Shown here: positions 35,101-46,867 of the stretch, one piece after another
Layout of the letters: every line of letters starts with the position of its first letter
Numbering within the stretch: position 1 is the stretch's first letter
Origin: Suillus spraguei
Lineage: Eukaryota; Basidiomycota; Agaricomycetes; Boletales; Suillaceae
Length of the DNA: 64,000 bases
Direction: 5' to 3'
Assembly (NCBI GenBank): GCA_016800925.1
Contig: JABCPU010000359.1
Span: 1 to 64,000, forward strand
The notes under the pieces: generated by a model
What the model was told of the DNA's origin: nothing
The model's input: the letters and a program-made list of their open reading frames with translations, nothing else
Database searches by the model: none
Program-made: the position numbers and the translations under genes

Positions 35101-35212
35101 TGCATGATAGAAACATCGACTCAAGTTCTGAATTGTGTGTAGAGGTAAGAATTGAGTGAGATATTTAGGTCGTGACGACTTTCGGGGGTGACGATTCCAC
35201 CGTGAGGCATAG
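32166..35212 (-). mobile_element. Pogo-like DDE transposon with 40-bp terminal inverted repeats
   Basis: The left end CTATGCCTCACGGTGGAATC (32166-32205) and the right end (35173-35212) are matching inverted repeats of about 40 bp, continuing GTCACCCCCGAAAGTCGTCA. A TA dinucleotide flanks each side (32164-32165 and 35213-35214), as expected for pogo/Tc1-mariner insertion. Outside the TA, CTGCA and TGCAG also mirror each other. The element fills the junction between blocks 2 and 3 and carries one transposase gene on the minus strand. Confidence 0.85.
32283..34922 (-). pseudogene. CENP-B/pogo-type DDE transposase with C-terminal SAP-like domain
   Basis: Minus strand from ATG at 34922 (MVRPKGKSRESRDP). 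The N-terminal helix-turn-helix region is followed by a CENP-B-type HTH (QEQTILDWCNLN, HPKQLRAQV, FLRRHPAL), then the DDE core: WNMDEKGNQMG, VLTYDGHDSHET and HKMQPLDVNVF provide the three acidic residues. After GLYPL comes a long acidic, coiled-coil tail with KKKRTRKSVKLRSRF and a SAP-like motif at LKDDFIAIAGALGLSREG. Two introns are visible (near 34735-34795 and 34075-34135). Single bases are missing near 34845, 34325 and 33660, each in a short homopolymer, so the gene is inactive as read. The 446-codon frame at 33623-32283 is the intact C-terminal part. Confidence 0.8.
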
Positions 35213-35214
35213 TA

Positions 35215-35258
35215 GTGCAGCATTGGGCGACGGTGTCACCTTTACCAGTTGTAGTCGA
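35215..35258 (+). pseudogene. MaoC-type dehydratase, copy 3, last-exon remnant
   Basis: Immediately right of the transposon the sequence GCATTGGGCGACGGTGTCAC aligns with the last dehydratase exon, then jumps to AGTTGTAGTCGAGAG at the stop. About 20 bp are deleted within. All other exons are missing. Confidence 0.7.
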
Positions 35259-35403
35259 GAGTTGCTGTTTTTTTATGTTGGGGGTTTATATATATTGACA
35301 ATGAATAGTGTTCGTGTAAATTCTTATCAATTCGTATATGTAACTTCACACATCTTCACCACTCATCTACAACATCGCCATTACTCTTGCGTCATCGTCG
35401 TGT

Positions 35404-36759
35404 TCAATCCTTCTCAAGCTTCGTCCTCAAAACCCTTCCCCGATCTAAAATGGCATCAGCCTCGAGATAACAACCCTTGAGCCATCGATTCGTCTCGTTA
35501 TATGCATTCGCACCGGAGCCATCGTCACTGAATGAAGTGCGTGCATGCAAAACCCGTCGATTATCGAACAGGACGGCATCACCTTCGCGCAGGGTATAAT
35601 CTAGGATATTCACAGGATCATCAAGCAGAGTGGCGTAGCGCCCCAGGGCGCCATAAAATGCGGGAGGAGTTGACTCTAACAGGAGAGGAGCTTGGAAAGG
35701 CGGTGAATAATTAATGTGCTTTATTTCCGGCACGCTGTGTACAGCAATACTGGTGGTCTGTAAGCCAATGCCTATTGCTGCAGGCAACGAAGCGAGTTCG
35801 ATGGTAGGGTGTTCATAATGAAGATGATGACCATCGTTGACGTAATGGAATGGAACCGGTGTGGTAGCTAGCGTATCAAAGTCCACTGGATGTGTCTTGC
35901 GCAATGTCTCCGCAGCGCGGAAACCATCAACAAAACGCGAAGTACCGCCTAGGACACGATTACGAAGGCAGTGGAGAATTTGGTATCGAGGAGGGTGTTG
36001 GAAGTATCTGTCGGATAATCAGAGCTTCGTCGAAACAGCATACGAAACCACATACAGAAGATCCATATGCATACCTAAGTCGAGATTAGTATAAGCGATA
36101 TTTTTGCTATTACGGATATTCTTGACATCCCATAGCTCCCCATAGAAGGTTTCACGCAATTCCCCGAACGTATTAGCAAGTTTGCGGAGCTCGCATCCCT
36201 CGTTTGTGTTCTCAGTGTTCGGGACACCCGTAAGGAAGAGTAGTCCATAGCGAGTAAGCTGAGTGATGGCAGAGAGTAGCTGAGAAGGTTTCCTTATGGC
36301 TTCGTAGGTCATGTAGAGGTCGGGTGCTTTGGAGATAGTGGATACATCCCAAGATATCGGCTGCACATCTTTATGAAAAGACGACAGTCGTTGAGCAGAT
36401 GAGTAGCGTTCCAAGAAAGAATGCTCGTAAAATGATTTGTGATCATCTGCCCACTCGATGTGTATGCCACTGTCCTTGAAAGTTACGCCATGGGGAATGG
36501 GACGAACATCAACAGGAATGTCCGATGTCCTATGAAGCTTCTGAGATGTAGAAGGATGCACGCAGGCTGCGCATTGGCAGGCGTCTCGTAGCCATTTATG
36601 AGGAAAAGAAGCACCGAGAGCAGGAACAATCAGCTGGGAATCTGTTGTCTGAACTCTGGTTTCGGTATATAGACGGCGGAAGGAAGGAATGATCTGTCTG
36701 GACAAGCCTGGAGTTAGCAACTGATGTGGACGTAGACCGCATTGATATCTCAAGTTCAT
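35404..36759 (-). CDS. TauD/gamma-butyrobetaine dioxygenase-like, copy 3
   Basis: Exons 36759-36056 and 36007-35404 give 435 residues. Intron position and phase equal copies 1 and 2. It is the most diverged copy: the linker after AAIGIG is longer (SIAVHSVPEI region), and the end is LEKD instead of LENGSL. Iron ligands (HMDLL, VLHARTSF) and the zinc motif CQCAAC are intact. A longer reading from 36801 (MQLRWFYTRRLPSK before MNLRYQ) exists, but the MNL start is the one shared by all copies. Its upstream region leads to the GH5 gene, which I take as the ancestral order. Confidence 0.85.
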
Positions 36760-37207
36760 CTTACTAGGGAGCCGCCGCGTGTAAAACCACCTCAACTGCA
36801 TGACGTAAGCTTATGAACTTGTCAGTTCTCAAATACCAAATATTTGGCTCGCTCCACCAGATGACACGTCCAAGCTTAAGGTCACTGATTTCATTCCTTT
36901 CTCAAACAAAAATGATCATCCACCCCTTTACCTCCAAATTCAAGGATTTTTCAGTACATGCCTCGCAATCGGTAGGCCTCCTCGGAGAGCTAGCGAATAT
37001 TATGACTAATATTAGTCAGTCAAACATTTAGCATTTATCCCAAGCATTGGGGCGTAGACGACAGTTGGACCTCCCAACCATATACAGACTTGTCGGTAAA
37101 TATTTTTGAATTCCACATATCACTAATGCTAAAGATTCACTATATCCATTACCAGACAATGACGCCACCAAAAATTTAGTGTATCCACCGGTATCACTGG
37201 AAGAATA

Positions 37208-37483
37208 ATGGAGTTGAGAGACCACCATGTGCATCCGCTGGAGTTCCTCCTTCCAAACGGAACTCGTATCGGCAATATAAAGGACCTAGAAGTACTTGAG
37301 CGGATCAGTGGGGACAGGCTGGTCCCTCTGAAACGCGAATCGCAGCTGTTTCCCTCGGCTAATCACCTATATTTTATTTTTCCCGATGACAGGGTCTATG
37401 AGGTGCACTTTCGTGGTCACATTACCGTCATTAGCTTCCCCCGGTGTCTCAAGCTCGATACAAAGGGTGTCGCTACAGAATGA
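37208..37483 (+). CDS. Small hypothetical protein
   Basis: An uninterrupted 91-codon frame starts MELRDHHVHPLEFLLPNGTR and ends KGVATE. Composition is protein-like and no intron is needed, but I recognise no family, signal peptide or membrane segment. It may be an orphan gene or chance. Confidence 0.25.
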   Translation: MELRDHHVHPLEFLLPNGTRIGNIKDLEVLERISGDRLVPLKRESQLFPSANHLYFIFPDDRVYEVHFRGHITVISFPRCLKLDTKGVATE

Positions 37484-38087
37484 AGTAATTTTTGTTGTAT
37501 TGATATCTTTCTTGCTTGACGCCTTCGATAAGGAAAGCTCCATAACAGTAATTTTAAACCACTAGCTTATGGTGCTATACCTATACATTTGCAAGTTTTA
37601 TTCCAGAGTCCCCGCATATGCGCCCTGCTGCAAGATTTCAATCAAAAGCAGACCTGGACCTGGCTAGTTCGAGCGTCCTTGGTCTTGGGCTCAAGGATCT
37701 CAACAGCATCCTGAAGACCGGTGCCTGGGTTCCTTGAATGGGAGGAAGGCGAGTGAGGTCACAGCTACCCTCCAACATCATATGAAGTGTCAGAGACTGC
37801 GATGTGCAGTAGCTGCCGAACTTCGTCGTCATTTCGACGTCCCTACATGAGCTAGTGCGAGAGTGTAGACGGGGTCCTGGACGGACACTTTAGTAAGGGC
37901 ACTGACGGTCATGGTAGCAAGACTTTTACCTTTTCAATCAAAACTGAAGTAATCGTAAAGTCAGCGTCCTCCTGACGACTATAGAATAGGAACGCCAGTG
38001 TAGCCAGACCGTGCATGATGCTCTTGTGCTGCGTCCTTCAAACATATGTCAACATCTCCACGGAGGTATGGCAGTCCCGGGGGCCCG

Positions 38088-38277
38088 GACGAAGCAAGCT
38101 GTTTAGATCCAAAGCCTTTGCCAAACAACCGCCTTTCGGACATATTATAAACTTTTGGTCCACTTCAACCTAGTAACCACTTCCTGTCAAAGCGCTGTGA
38201 AGTTGAACGCTGATAGATTTCCCTAAATTTGTCTCACTTCTAGTTATCACATCAAGGCATTCCCTCCTATACCATTG
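38088..38277. repeat. GH5 upstream segment, source copy
   Basis: Matches 6806-7005 (see that entry). It lies about 230-420 bp before the GH5 start. Confidence 0.85.
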
Positions 38278-38510
38278 CTTTTGAGGCGTCATTATACCAT
38301 AGCAATACTTCATCCAGTTGTTTCTAGTCTGACATTGACCAGATACCCATTCACAGTCACAGATGCTCAGCCCATCCGGCTCCGAAAACTCCTTCGTCTT
38401 TCTTGAAGGAAGTCCGAAGCCAACTACGTCTCTATCATATACAAAGCCGGAGCCGCTTTTAGACAAGGTCTGAGACTTTGACTTGGAGTTCAGTGTAAGA
38501 TCAATGACCA

Positions 38511-41346
38511 ATGCTAACTGTGGTATCAGATACATCCCTCTCTGCTGCCTTCGTACATACCTGGCTCGACTCGCTCATATGCGCATGATTGGTCTCGAAC
38601 TGGAACCGGAGGAGAAATCAAGCCAAACGGGCGGCACTTCGTTGATTCCTATGGGCGCATCTGCAGTTTACGTGGTGTTAATGTGTCTGGCTGCAGCAAA
38701 GCGTAATATTTTGTCTCACACATGTAAACAATAATGCTGAAACGCTTTGCAGTCCAACGAACCATGACCATGGTACGTTTCCTGGTGACCACGAAGTCGT
38801 TACGTTTGTTGGCCGCCCATTCCCGCTGGAGGAAGCGCCTGAGCACTTTTCCCGTCTTAGAAGATGGGGTTTAACCTTCAGTACGTCTTCATATAGTCTG
38901 ACACCCTTTCGGCTAGGTAACATTTTGCTAGTTCGCTTCCTTGTGACTTGGGAGGCTGTCGAACATGCAGGACTGTACGCATTAAAGTCATCTCTCAGTT
39001 ACATCACTAATGCAATCCTTAGTGGCATATACGACAAGGAGTATTTGACATACGTTCGCAAGCTTCTCTCATTGTTGCCCTCATTCGGGCTTAGTGCGTT
39101 CGTTGTCGTTCATCAAGACGTCTGGTCCAGGTACTCAGGTGGCTCTGGCGCGCCAGCATGGACTCTCGAGGCCGTCGGGTTTGACCTACATGCACTCGAA
39201 GAATCTGGGGCTGCATGGCTGCTAGGAGTCAGAGGTGGTGGTCACGTTGAAGCGGAACGTGGTATTTGGCCCTGCGGATACCAAAAGTTGGCTGCCGCGA
39301 CTATGGCGTATGTTCAGTTTAATTTATTTCTGACATCATGTTGACATGGGATTTTGTCCGTCAAGTACTTGCTTCTGGGCTGGTGATATTTTTGCACCCA
39401 AATTGAAGGTTGTTATGCCCGGTGGTCAGACAAAACCAGTCCAACAATACCTGCAGGATGCATTCTTGGATATGTACACTACAGTCGTACAAGCTCTGGA
39501 TGGCTTAGACGGAGTCATTGGATTTGAGGCAAGCTTGTGCAATGCTTGGCTTTTATAGTGCTGATCCGAAACAGGTTATGAATGAGCCCCATAGAGGATA
39601 CATAGGATTGCCTTCGTTGTACAAGTTCGATTATAACACAGATCTGCATCTTTCGCATGTCCGTGCGTGTGCTTGACTTACATTCTCTGTTTGAGATACT
39701 AATGACGGAGCGTATACAGCAACCGCTTTCGAATCTTTTATGCTTGGCTCCGGATACCCCACTCTCGTTGCCCACTGGACACGCTCGTTCCCTTTGCCTA
39801 CTCGTCTCACTTCTCGGAGTGTTCTGAATTCCGTTAGTCGGAAGGCCTGGCGCTCCAATGGTCCAACACAAGGCATGTGTTTATGGGAGATGCACGGTGT
39901 CTGGGGGTGGGACAACAGCAAGAATGAGGGTGTCGTTCTGCGGGAAAATTATTTTGTCAAAGACCCTACAACTGGTCGTGAGGTATGTGTGCGCGACGGA
40001 CCATTAAGTAGATGCTCACACACTTGAAGGTTGATTGGTACACCGATTTCTATTACCCGTTCCTTAAGCGGTGGACAGATCGTGCCCGGAAGGTAATGTC
40101 GAACGATAAAATGTTTTTTGTAGAACCAATCCCCAACGAGGCATGTTGCGTGACATGTATCTCTTATGTTTCCTGACAAGTTTCCCAGTTTTGTCCACCA
40201 TCATGGACAACAGAGCATCAACTTCCCAACATGGTGTTTACTCCACATTGGTCGGTGAACTGTTGTCTCAAGGGTGTATTGCTTACCTCTGCTATAGGTA
40301 CGACCTTAATGTCCTATTCAATAAGGCTTTTGGGGACTTCACGGTGAACGTGCAAGGCTTATCCAGGGTATTGTCCTTGGTAGTTAAGACATGGGTTCCG
40401 GACGCTTATGTCGTTTTCTAGGGAATGTTCCCGCTGAAAGCCTTATATTGGGGTCAACAAGGCGCAAGGGAAAACTACTCACTCCAAATCCAGAATATCG
40501 TGGATCATGGTCATAAAGTACTCGGCGGGAAGCCTATTCTGATCGGAGAGTGCGGTATACCCATGGACATGAAGTAAGCTCAACGATACCATTAGTATCT
40601 ATGCCTAACGATGAATGGTCACAGTCAAAAGGAGGCATTTGAGAGCGATGACTGGAAATGGCAAGAAAGGATGATGGACGCCATGATGACAGGTCTTGAG
40701 AGATCTCTGGTCGGATTTACGTGTGTACTGTGCTTCTTACATGACCAATTATTGATATGCCTTCAGACTGTGGAACTATAACCCCGACAATAATGACATT
40801 CAAGGCGATGACTGGAACGGGGAAAATTTCTCTTGGTTCAGTCGAAGGCGTGGATTACCTCGATCACTGCTCGATTTGGACCAGTTTTCATTCACGCTAG
40901 ATAATGGTGGCCGCATCTTACCGTCTATCGTCCGACCATACGCCACGAAGACTGCTGGCATACCCACCCGGTTCGAGTACGAAATCAACACAGGCGCATT
41001 CGTTTTCGAGTGGAGGTCGCCTGAGTCCGAGGACAACATCGTTCTTACTGCTCGGGAGACTGAAATTTTTGTACCGTCCCTCATCACCTATGGAAGGAAG
41101 CTAGTGGTGTCGGGCCTCAGCGCCGGCGATAAGTATACTTATGATGAAACCCGACAGACTCTTTTCATTGTTCCTCAAGATGGTAGTTCGGGTAGGATGC
41201 ATAAGATAGCTGTTTCGGTGGACCCGCCGCTTAGGCCTCGATTTGAGGTCAATACCTTTTGGGGCGACTTTGGAGAAGCTATTTTATCTGGACTACTGCT
41301 ATTTGTGATTATATTTGCGGTTATCAAGTACTACTTATACATGTGA
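38511..41346 (+). CDS. GH5 membrane-anchored glucosidase (EGCrP / steryl-glucosidase-like)
   Basis: A many-exon gene of about 760 residues. Recognisable order: HFVDSYGRICSLRGVNVSG, PFPLEEAPEHFSRLRRWG, IRFLVTWEAVEHAG, VVHQDVWSRYSGGSGAPAWT, TCFWAGDIFAPK, the acid/base VMNEPHRG (Glu codon 39584-39586), LWEMHGVWGWD, FVEPIPNE, NVLFNKAFGDFTVNVQGLS, the nucleophile LIGECGIPMDM (Glu codon 40548-40550), TLWNYNP and ENFSWFSRR. This is the fungal endoglycoceramidase-related group that hydrolyses glucosylceramide or ergosteryl glucoside. A hydrophobic C-terminal helix (LLLFVIIFAVIKYYLY) follows, so the enzyme is membrane-tethered. Introns at 39529-39574 and 40141-40188 have GC donors. From ATG 38511 the frame SDTSLSAAFVHTWLDSL must shift near 38577-38580 to reach AHDWSRTGTGG; two bases seem missing there, or the real start differs. 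Confidence 0.82.
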
Positions 41347-42210
41347 TGCTGGGGTCACTTGGACCAGCACTATCTAGATTTCCACGTCCTAACCTGTCTC
41401 CTGAATCTTATCGTCAAATCCATCAAACGCGAGTGCTGTACAGCCGTCGTCTGGTTCATTGGCATGTTTTCCGGATCACGAAGAACGCCAAAGCGCCTTG
41501 TCACTTTGATAGCGAGTACCTACAACTATATGATCGTACAGTTATGCGTGAATTTCGAAAGATGAGTTGTGATTCAACTTTTGGATTCAGAAGAATATGT
41601 GACCAAAAGGAAATCCTCCTTAATTGAATCAGACTATGGACAACATGAACAATTTTTTCTCTGATGCACTGCATGAGGGCGCAAGTGACGAGATAGGAAG
41701 TGTCAAGGAATAGCCCAAATTGTCGCATTCAAAGCGGCACAGGAGGCCATGAGAGGGTAGGGGCTTGTGTCACGGTATGGGAGAGATGAGACGTAAGATA
41801 TTGAAAGGGCTTCGCCACGGTAAGACATGTTCGCGTTCATTCGAGACGGATCTGGATGCACGTTTTGTTTGTGCTGAACACTGAAGTATGATAACGAACG
41901 TCAGATGTGGCAGCCGGGCTATCTGCATCCTGTACCTGTATTTTAACCACCAGCCTAGTCAGCAGGTATACACTGGTGAAAATCGGCGCAGGCTATATTT
42001 GGCACCCGGTGTCGATTGGACCTTGGGAGATTGGTTAGAGGGAGGAGTCAGCAATGTCCAACCACGTGCAACAATCGTGATAAGTCTTGTTTAGTTGCAC
42101 ATTGATATGGGTGGGAGGCTTGCGATAGAAATATAAGGAGCATAGTTCAATCCCACCATCTCCATTCTGGTTAAGGACTAGCAAATTATCGCATTCGCGA
42201 ACTGTCTCCG
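41347..42210. other. Intergenic
   Basis: No gene is recognised between the GH5 and acetyltransferase genes. Short open frames overlap on both strands without family resemblance. Confidence 0.4.
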
Positions 42211-43554
42211 ATGGCGGAACCAAAGGTAGAACTGGCATCACTCTCGCTTTTCCGTGCGACGCCCGCGCAGATTGAGGAGACACGACGCCGTAGATGGCCG
42301 CACTTGGGTGGTACTCTGAGTCTTGAGGAGTACATTACACGAGATGAAAAGATGGATGTTCTGGAGCACGCAACAGAGGGGAAAATGATCACCTGGTAAG
42401 CATGTCATTTCCGAACAGAAGCATCTCCCAAACAGAAGAGAGTTAATGAAATGGGAAGGGTACTGGCACCACGGGAGGACTCCATGACACTCGATTTCAT
42501 GAGTGCTTGTAGGACGTAAGCGACTCGAGTACCTTCGATAAACGAGCATATTTCTAATACGCTCTACTGGGCCAGATACAAACGAGCAAGCCTCGTTGTT
42601 TACCCTCCTTCCTTTCCTTCTGAACCCAACTCAGTGCACGAAACAACCTCATATGGCATCGCCGCGGTCTTCACCCCACCCTCAAAACGCGGGCGCGGCT
42701 ATGCAGGGCACATGATGCGTCTTCTGCATTGGGTGATTGCCTCACGTGATAATCTTCCTGAATTCCCAGAAGCATGGGGTACACCGCCGGAAGAGGTAGC
42801 GGATGCTGGCGGGGGGCTATTCTCAGTGCTATGGAGTGATGTTGGGGAGGAATTTTACCACTCAGCTGGCCCTGGGGGTGAAGGAGACGGATGGGAGAAA
42901 CGGGAACTGGTATCGACTGTATGGGAGGTAGGCACGGAGGAGGGAGATGACGAGGGATGGAAGTGGCTGACGCAGGAGCAGCTGAAGGGTCTTTGGGACA
43001 ACGATGCTGAGCTGATTAGAAAGGAGCTAGAGGATATGCCAGTGAAGAACGGGCTGTACGAGGTGGAACGCCCAACAGCACTCGTAACGTGCTTGCCAAC
43101 AAATGGTGTCGCAGCATTCCAAATCCCTCGGGCGACGTATATTTCGAACTTTTCTATGGCAGGCGAACTCTGGGGTGTACAGTCCTTGAGAAACCCAGAC
43201 ACGTACGCAAGCTGGAGCGTTGAAATGCAGCCTTCCCCACCAACGCTGATCGTCACACGGCTCCGGGCTAGCGAAGATACGTTTGCTGGATTGATCACAA
43301 AGATCAAGCAGGCGGCCAGACGAAGCGGAATTTGGAAAGTGGAGGTGTGGAATTTGCAAGTAGGATTGAGGGGCGTTGCGGAGAAGACGGGTGGACGGAC
43401 CTCCATACAGAGTGAACATTTGCCACAGATTATGTGGTATGGGCCTGGGACGACCAAGAACGTGGAGTGGGTGCATAACGAAAAGTAAGTGCTCCTGCTA
43501 TAAAATGAGACGCATGTATACCTAACAAGTTTCAACAGGTTCTGCTGGTGTTGA
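42211..43554 (+). CDS. LYC1-like GNAT lysine N6-acetyltransferase
   Basis: Exons 42211-42395, 42459-42515, 42576-43484 and 43539-43554 give 388 residues in frame. The N-terminus (MAEPKVELASLSLFRATP, then WVLAPREDSMTLDFMSACRT) leads to the acetyl-CoA loop region FTPPSKRGRGYAGHMMRLLH, where RGRGYAGHM is the GNAT pyrophosphate-binding motif. It is followed by LFSVLWSDVGEEFY, and the C-terminal half ends in NEKFCWC, a hallmark end of the fungal LYC1 family. The yeast relative acetylates lysine during catabolism; here the substrate is inferred from family only. Gene structure is intact and the final 16-nt exon is needed to give the conserved end. Confidence 0.83.
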
Positions 43555-43654
43555 TGCAGCATGATTATCATTGGCTCGAGCAGTATTGTTTCTCGAAAGT
43601 TCACATAGACTGAAACTTTCTAGTACTTGTCGGGTTTCACCGCCTAGGCCTTGG

Positions 43655-43830
43655 ACCAGAGAATGTAGTGACCCATGAGTGAGCAGTGGTGAAAACAGTG
43701 GACGAACTATTGCCTGGGAAAGGGACCAAGCGACAGTCAATGCGAAACATCATAAGATAAGATTGAAGGCAATGATACACTTCAAGACGCTCACCAGTAT
43801 TTGTACACAGAACTAATCCGTGACTCAAGC
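43655..43830 (-). pseudogene. Fragment of the 7TM membrane-protein gene
   Basis: The minus strand repeats the sequence around 285-460: TGTACAAATRCTGGTGAGCG (exon end plus intron donor), the intron CTTGAAGTGTATYATYGCC, and the next exon with SSSTVFTTAHSW. The acceptor CGCAG has become CGCAT and part of the following exon is deleted. The intron is retained, so this is a genomic duplication, not a processed copy. Confidence 0.8.
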
Positions 43831-44648
43831 GTCTGACGGACGTACTGCAATGCATCCAAGGGATACCGATAAGGCGACTCGTACTACCAAATTTCAACTG
43901 TGTCATAGGCCACATTACGATGCATAGCGACTCTATTGCCGGAATATCGGTGACGAGTTGAAGACTTGGACTCAGTTGAGATGGAGTAGAATGTAGTGCT
44001 ATGGCCCGTCTATTATGTAATATACACAACAATTAAACTGTGGAGTCTGCCAGGTTGGCCCCAATGCTCAGCTGTGGACAAACAATTTTTGCCATACAAA
44101 ATGAATCACACAAGACAACTACGTAGTACTTACTGGTACCAATCGTAGGAAACAAGACAGTCCGATGGTCTACCATACATAATAAATTATGTAAAGAGAG
44201 CTGCCACGTGGATCGAAGCAACATCTTCTGATTCTTTATGCTAACGTCATTATACAAGTACGACCCAATGATCAGTACGTTGCCATTTTTGCTGTTCTTC
44301 TCGCCGCCATATGAGCACTTGCCTCAATCGCCTAATAATATTTAGCAAGTATCTGTGCGACAGATCCAAAGAAGCTACCAAGGCTTTAAAATACAAACAA
44401 CTTCTCTTATACTGGTGAGTTACTAAGAGGCTTAGTATCATGGTTACTTTAGAATAATCAGCTGATAGGGTAAACGTTTCAGATTGCCACGGCGTAACTG
44501 TGGGTCTAGCGCTCCAGCCTTTGACTGTCTCGACTGTTCCGATACAGTGACCAAGTCCGTTCGAAGGTAGATGTCCCAATCTGGTACTCTATAAGTACCT
44601 GAAGTTAATTGGCCGTGAAGGCTTTAGATCTCCTTCCGGCGCACTGGC
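43831..44648. other. Intergenic, promoter of carboxypeptidase gene
   Basis: No gene is recognised. A CTATAAGTAC sequence near 44588 lies about 60 bp before the ATG at 44649 and may act as a TATA box. Confidence 0.4.
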
Positions 44649-46867
44649 ATGTTTCTGAGAATGCTTGTTCGAGCTGGCGTTACGCTATTACTGGTGGTTA
44701 GCGTGTCAATAACTCACGCCACCCCTGTTGTCGAGGACAATCTCGATACTACGGAAGCAGAGCACGTCGAGATTCAATCCAAGGTTCACAATGCAACTGG
44801 GATTCATTATGTCAAGAACTCAGGAATCTGTGAAACAACTCCAAATGTTACCCAAATTTCTGGTTACATTGAGGTTGGAAAAAACATGTTCATGGTATAT
44901 CCCTGTTCCCTATGCTCTAGATGTAAACTAATTTAAGACACAGTGGTTCTGGTTCTTCGAGTCTAGAAAGTCGCCGGAAACAGCCCCATTCACTCTATGG
45001 TAAGTTGCCGGGGAGCTAGGTCACCTAAGGACCCCAGTTGTGTTGCACTTCTGAACTGCTTTCGTAGGTTGAATGGTGGCCCTGGATGTTCTTCTATGAT
45101 CGGATTGTTCCAAGGTCGGTCGGTTTATTTTCCTTTTCATTGGTCTAATTATCCACAGAGAACGGGCCATGCTTAGTGAATGCCGACGGTAATTCCACCT
45201 TTCTTAACCCCTATAGGTATGTCAGCATTTTAGCCGTTTTTCATATACTAATTCAACACGGGTCCCTACAGCTGGAATAATATCAGTAACAGTATGCAGC
45301 ATGTGGTCCTCCGATTCCGTTGCCGGAGCTGACTTCCTCGCCCAGTGATCTACATCGACCAGCCAATCGGAACAGGGTTCTCTTACGGTACTGATAAGGT
45401 AAACAGCACCGAAACCGCTGCGCCCTTTGTATGGACTGCATTCCAGGTTTTGTTTGAGAGCCAGTTATTTTCGAAGTATGCCAGTCGAGAGTCAGTTGCT
45501 TAACTCAGACATTACAGGCAATTACTTACGCTGAGCTCAGGTTCATCTTTGCAACAGAGAGCTACGGTGGTCACTACGGACCTGGTTTTGTGACTTACTT
45601 CGAAGAGAAAAACCGCTTGATCGCTATCGGAAAGATTGATGCTGTTCCAATTGTTGTCAGCGCTCTAATGATTAACAAGTGAGTCGCTTTCTTGACTTGC
45701 TATTACCCCGTTGAATGAGCATTCATAGCGGCTGGTTTGATCCGCTCATTCAGAGCATTTCATACTTAAAGTTTGCGACTTATGCCCCCGGGTATGGACA
45801 GCTCCAGCCAGATGACGTACTCAAGAACATTTCGGATTCTCTCTACGGTTCTGATGGTTGCGTAGCACAAGAGAAGGCCTGCTACGCTGCTGGAACTTTG
45901 TCCACCTACTCAGACAAGATCTGCCGGGATGCTGATGATTACTGCGTGAGTAACATATCAATACCATATGTATGGACGTCACCGAAACTCTTTCAGGGCG
46001 ACAATGTCACCACCCCTACTGTGGGCAATTACGACCCCTATGATTTACGTCAAAATTCATCTGCCTTATTCCCCCCTGAATATTATGTGTATTATTTGAG
46101 CAAAGAGGATGTCATGAAGAAGATTGGTGCTCGAGTCCAATACGAGGAATGTCCAAACGCACCTGGCGACAAATTTGGAAAGACAGGCGACGTATGTATT
46201 TCTCCAACTTCTTTCCTCGAGTACTAAACATAGTTTCTTCAATTAAAGGACGCTAGAACGTTGCTACCCCAACTATCTACTCTGGCCAACTCTGGGATGA
46301 AGATTTTGATTTGGGTGCGTGCTTAGTTACTGCTTCAATGTCTGCTAATTTACCAGGGAAGAATAGGCTGGAGATGCTGATATAATGTCTGTTTTTGTGT
46401 TGCATTGACCTTTCACATCATGATCCTGACACTTCTCATTTTGAATTCAGTTGCAACTGGCTTGGGGTAGACTGTTACATATTTTGTTGCCGACGTCGCT
46501 GAATTATTGCTAACAGGGCCATGCGGCAGTTCTAGCAATGGATTGGTATGGTAATGAAACGCTCCATAATACCCCATTCACCAATATGACGATCAACGGC
46601 ACGGCTATTGCGGCTGTGCAGAACGTCGACAATTTCACTTTTGCGTAAGTCTTTTTTTCATTTCGGCTTGTTAACGAGAGATGTACCTCATCATTTCACA
46701 TTTCAGACGGGTGTATAATGCTGGACATGAAGTGGTTAGTTGACTCGCCTGAAGATGCTGATATCTACTAATGCCTATTATTTCATTGTTAGTCTGCCTT
46801 CCAGCCCCAAGCGGCTTTGGAGATTTTTTCTCAAGTTATTCGTAAGGAACAGCTTCACTCCGTCTAG
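44649..46867 (+). CDS. Secreted serine carboxypeptidase (S10 family)
   Basis: A signal peptide (MFLRMLVRAGVTLLLVVSVS, about 24 residues) starts the protein. Spliced exons give [43 protein letters not shown] (oxyanion region), YIDQPIGTGFSYG, ATESYGGHYGP with the catalytic Ser codon 45560-45562, MINNGWFDPL, a cysteine-rich segment (CVAQEKACYAAG, DADDYC), then LIWAGDADIICNWLG with Asp codon 46373-46375 and RVYNAGHEV with His codon 46726-46728. The triad is complete. Many N-x-S/T sites (NNIS, NSTE, NNVTTP-type) suit a glycosylated secreted or vacuolar enzyme that removes C-terminal residues from peptides. At least ten short introns are needed; all have GT-AG ends in the reading I followed. Confidence 0.85.

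Larger units (their letters stand above)
36802..38510. other. Intergenic between dioxygenase copy 3 and GH5 gene
   Basis: Mostly non-coding. It includes the segment 38088-38277 that is duplicated at 6806-7005 and probably belongs to the GH5 promoter. Confidence 0.5.
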
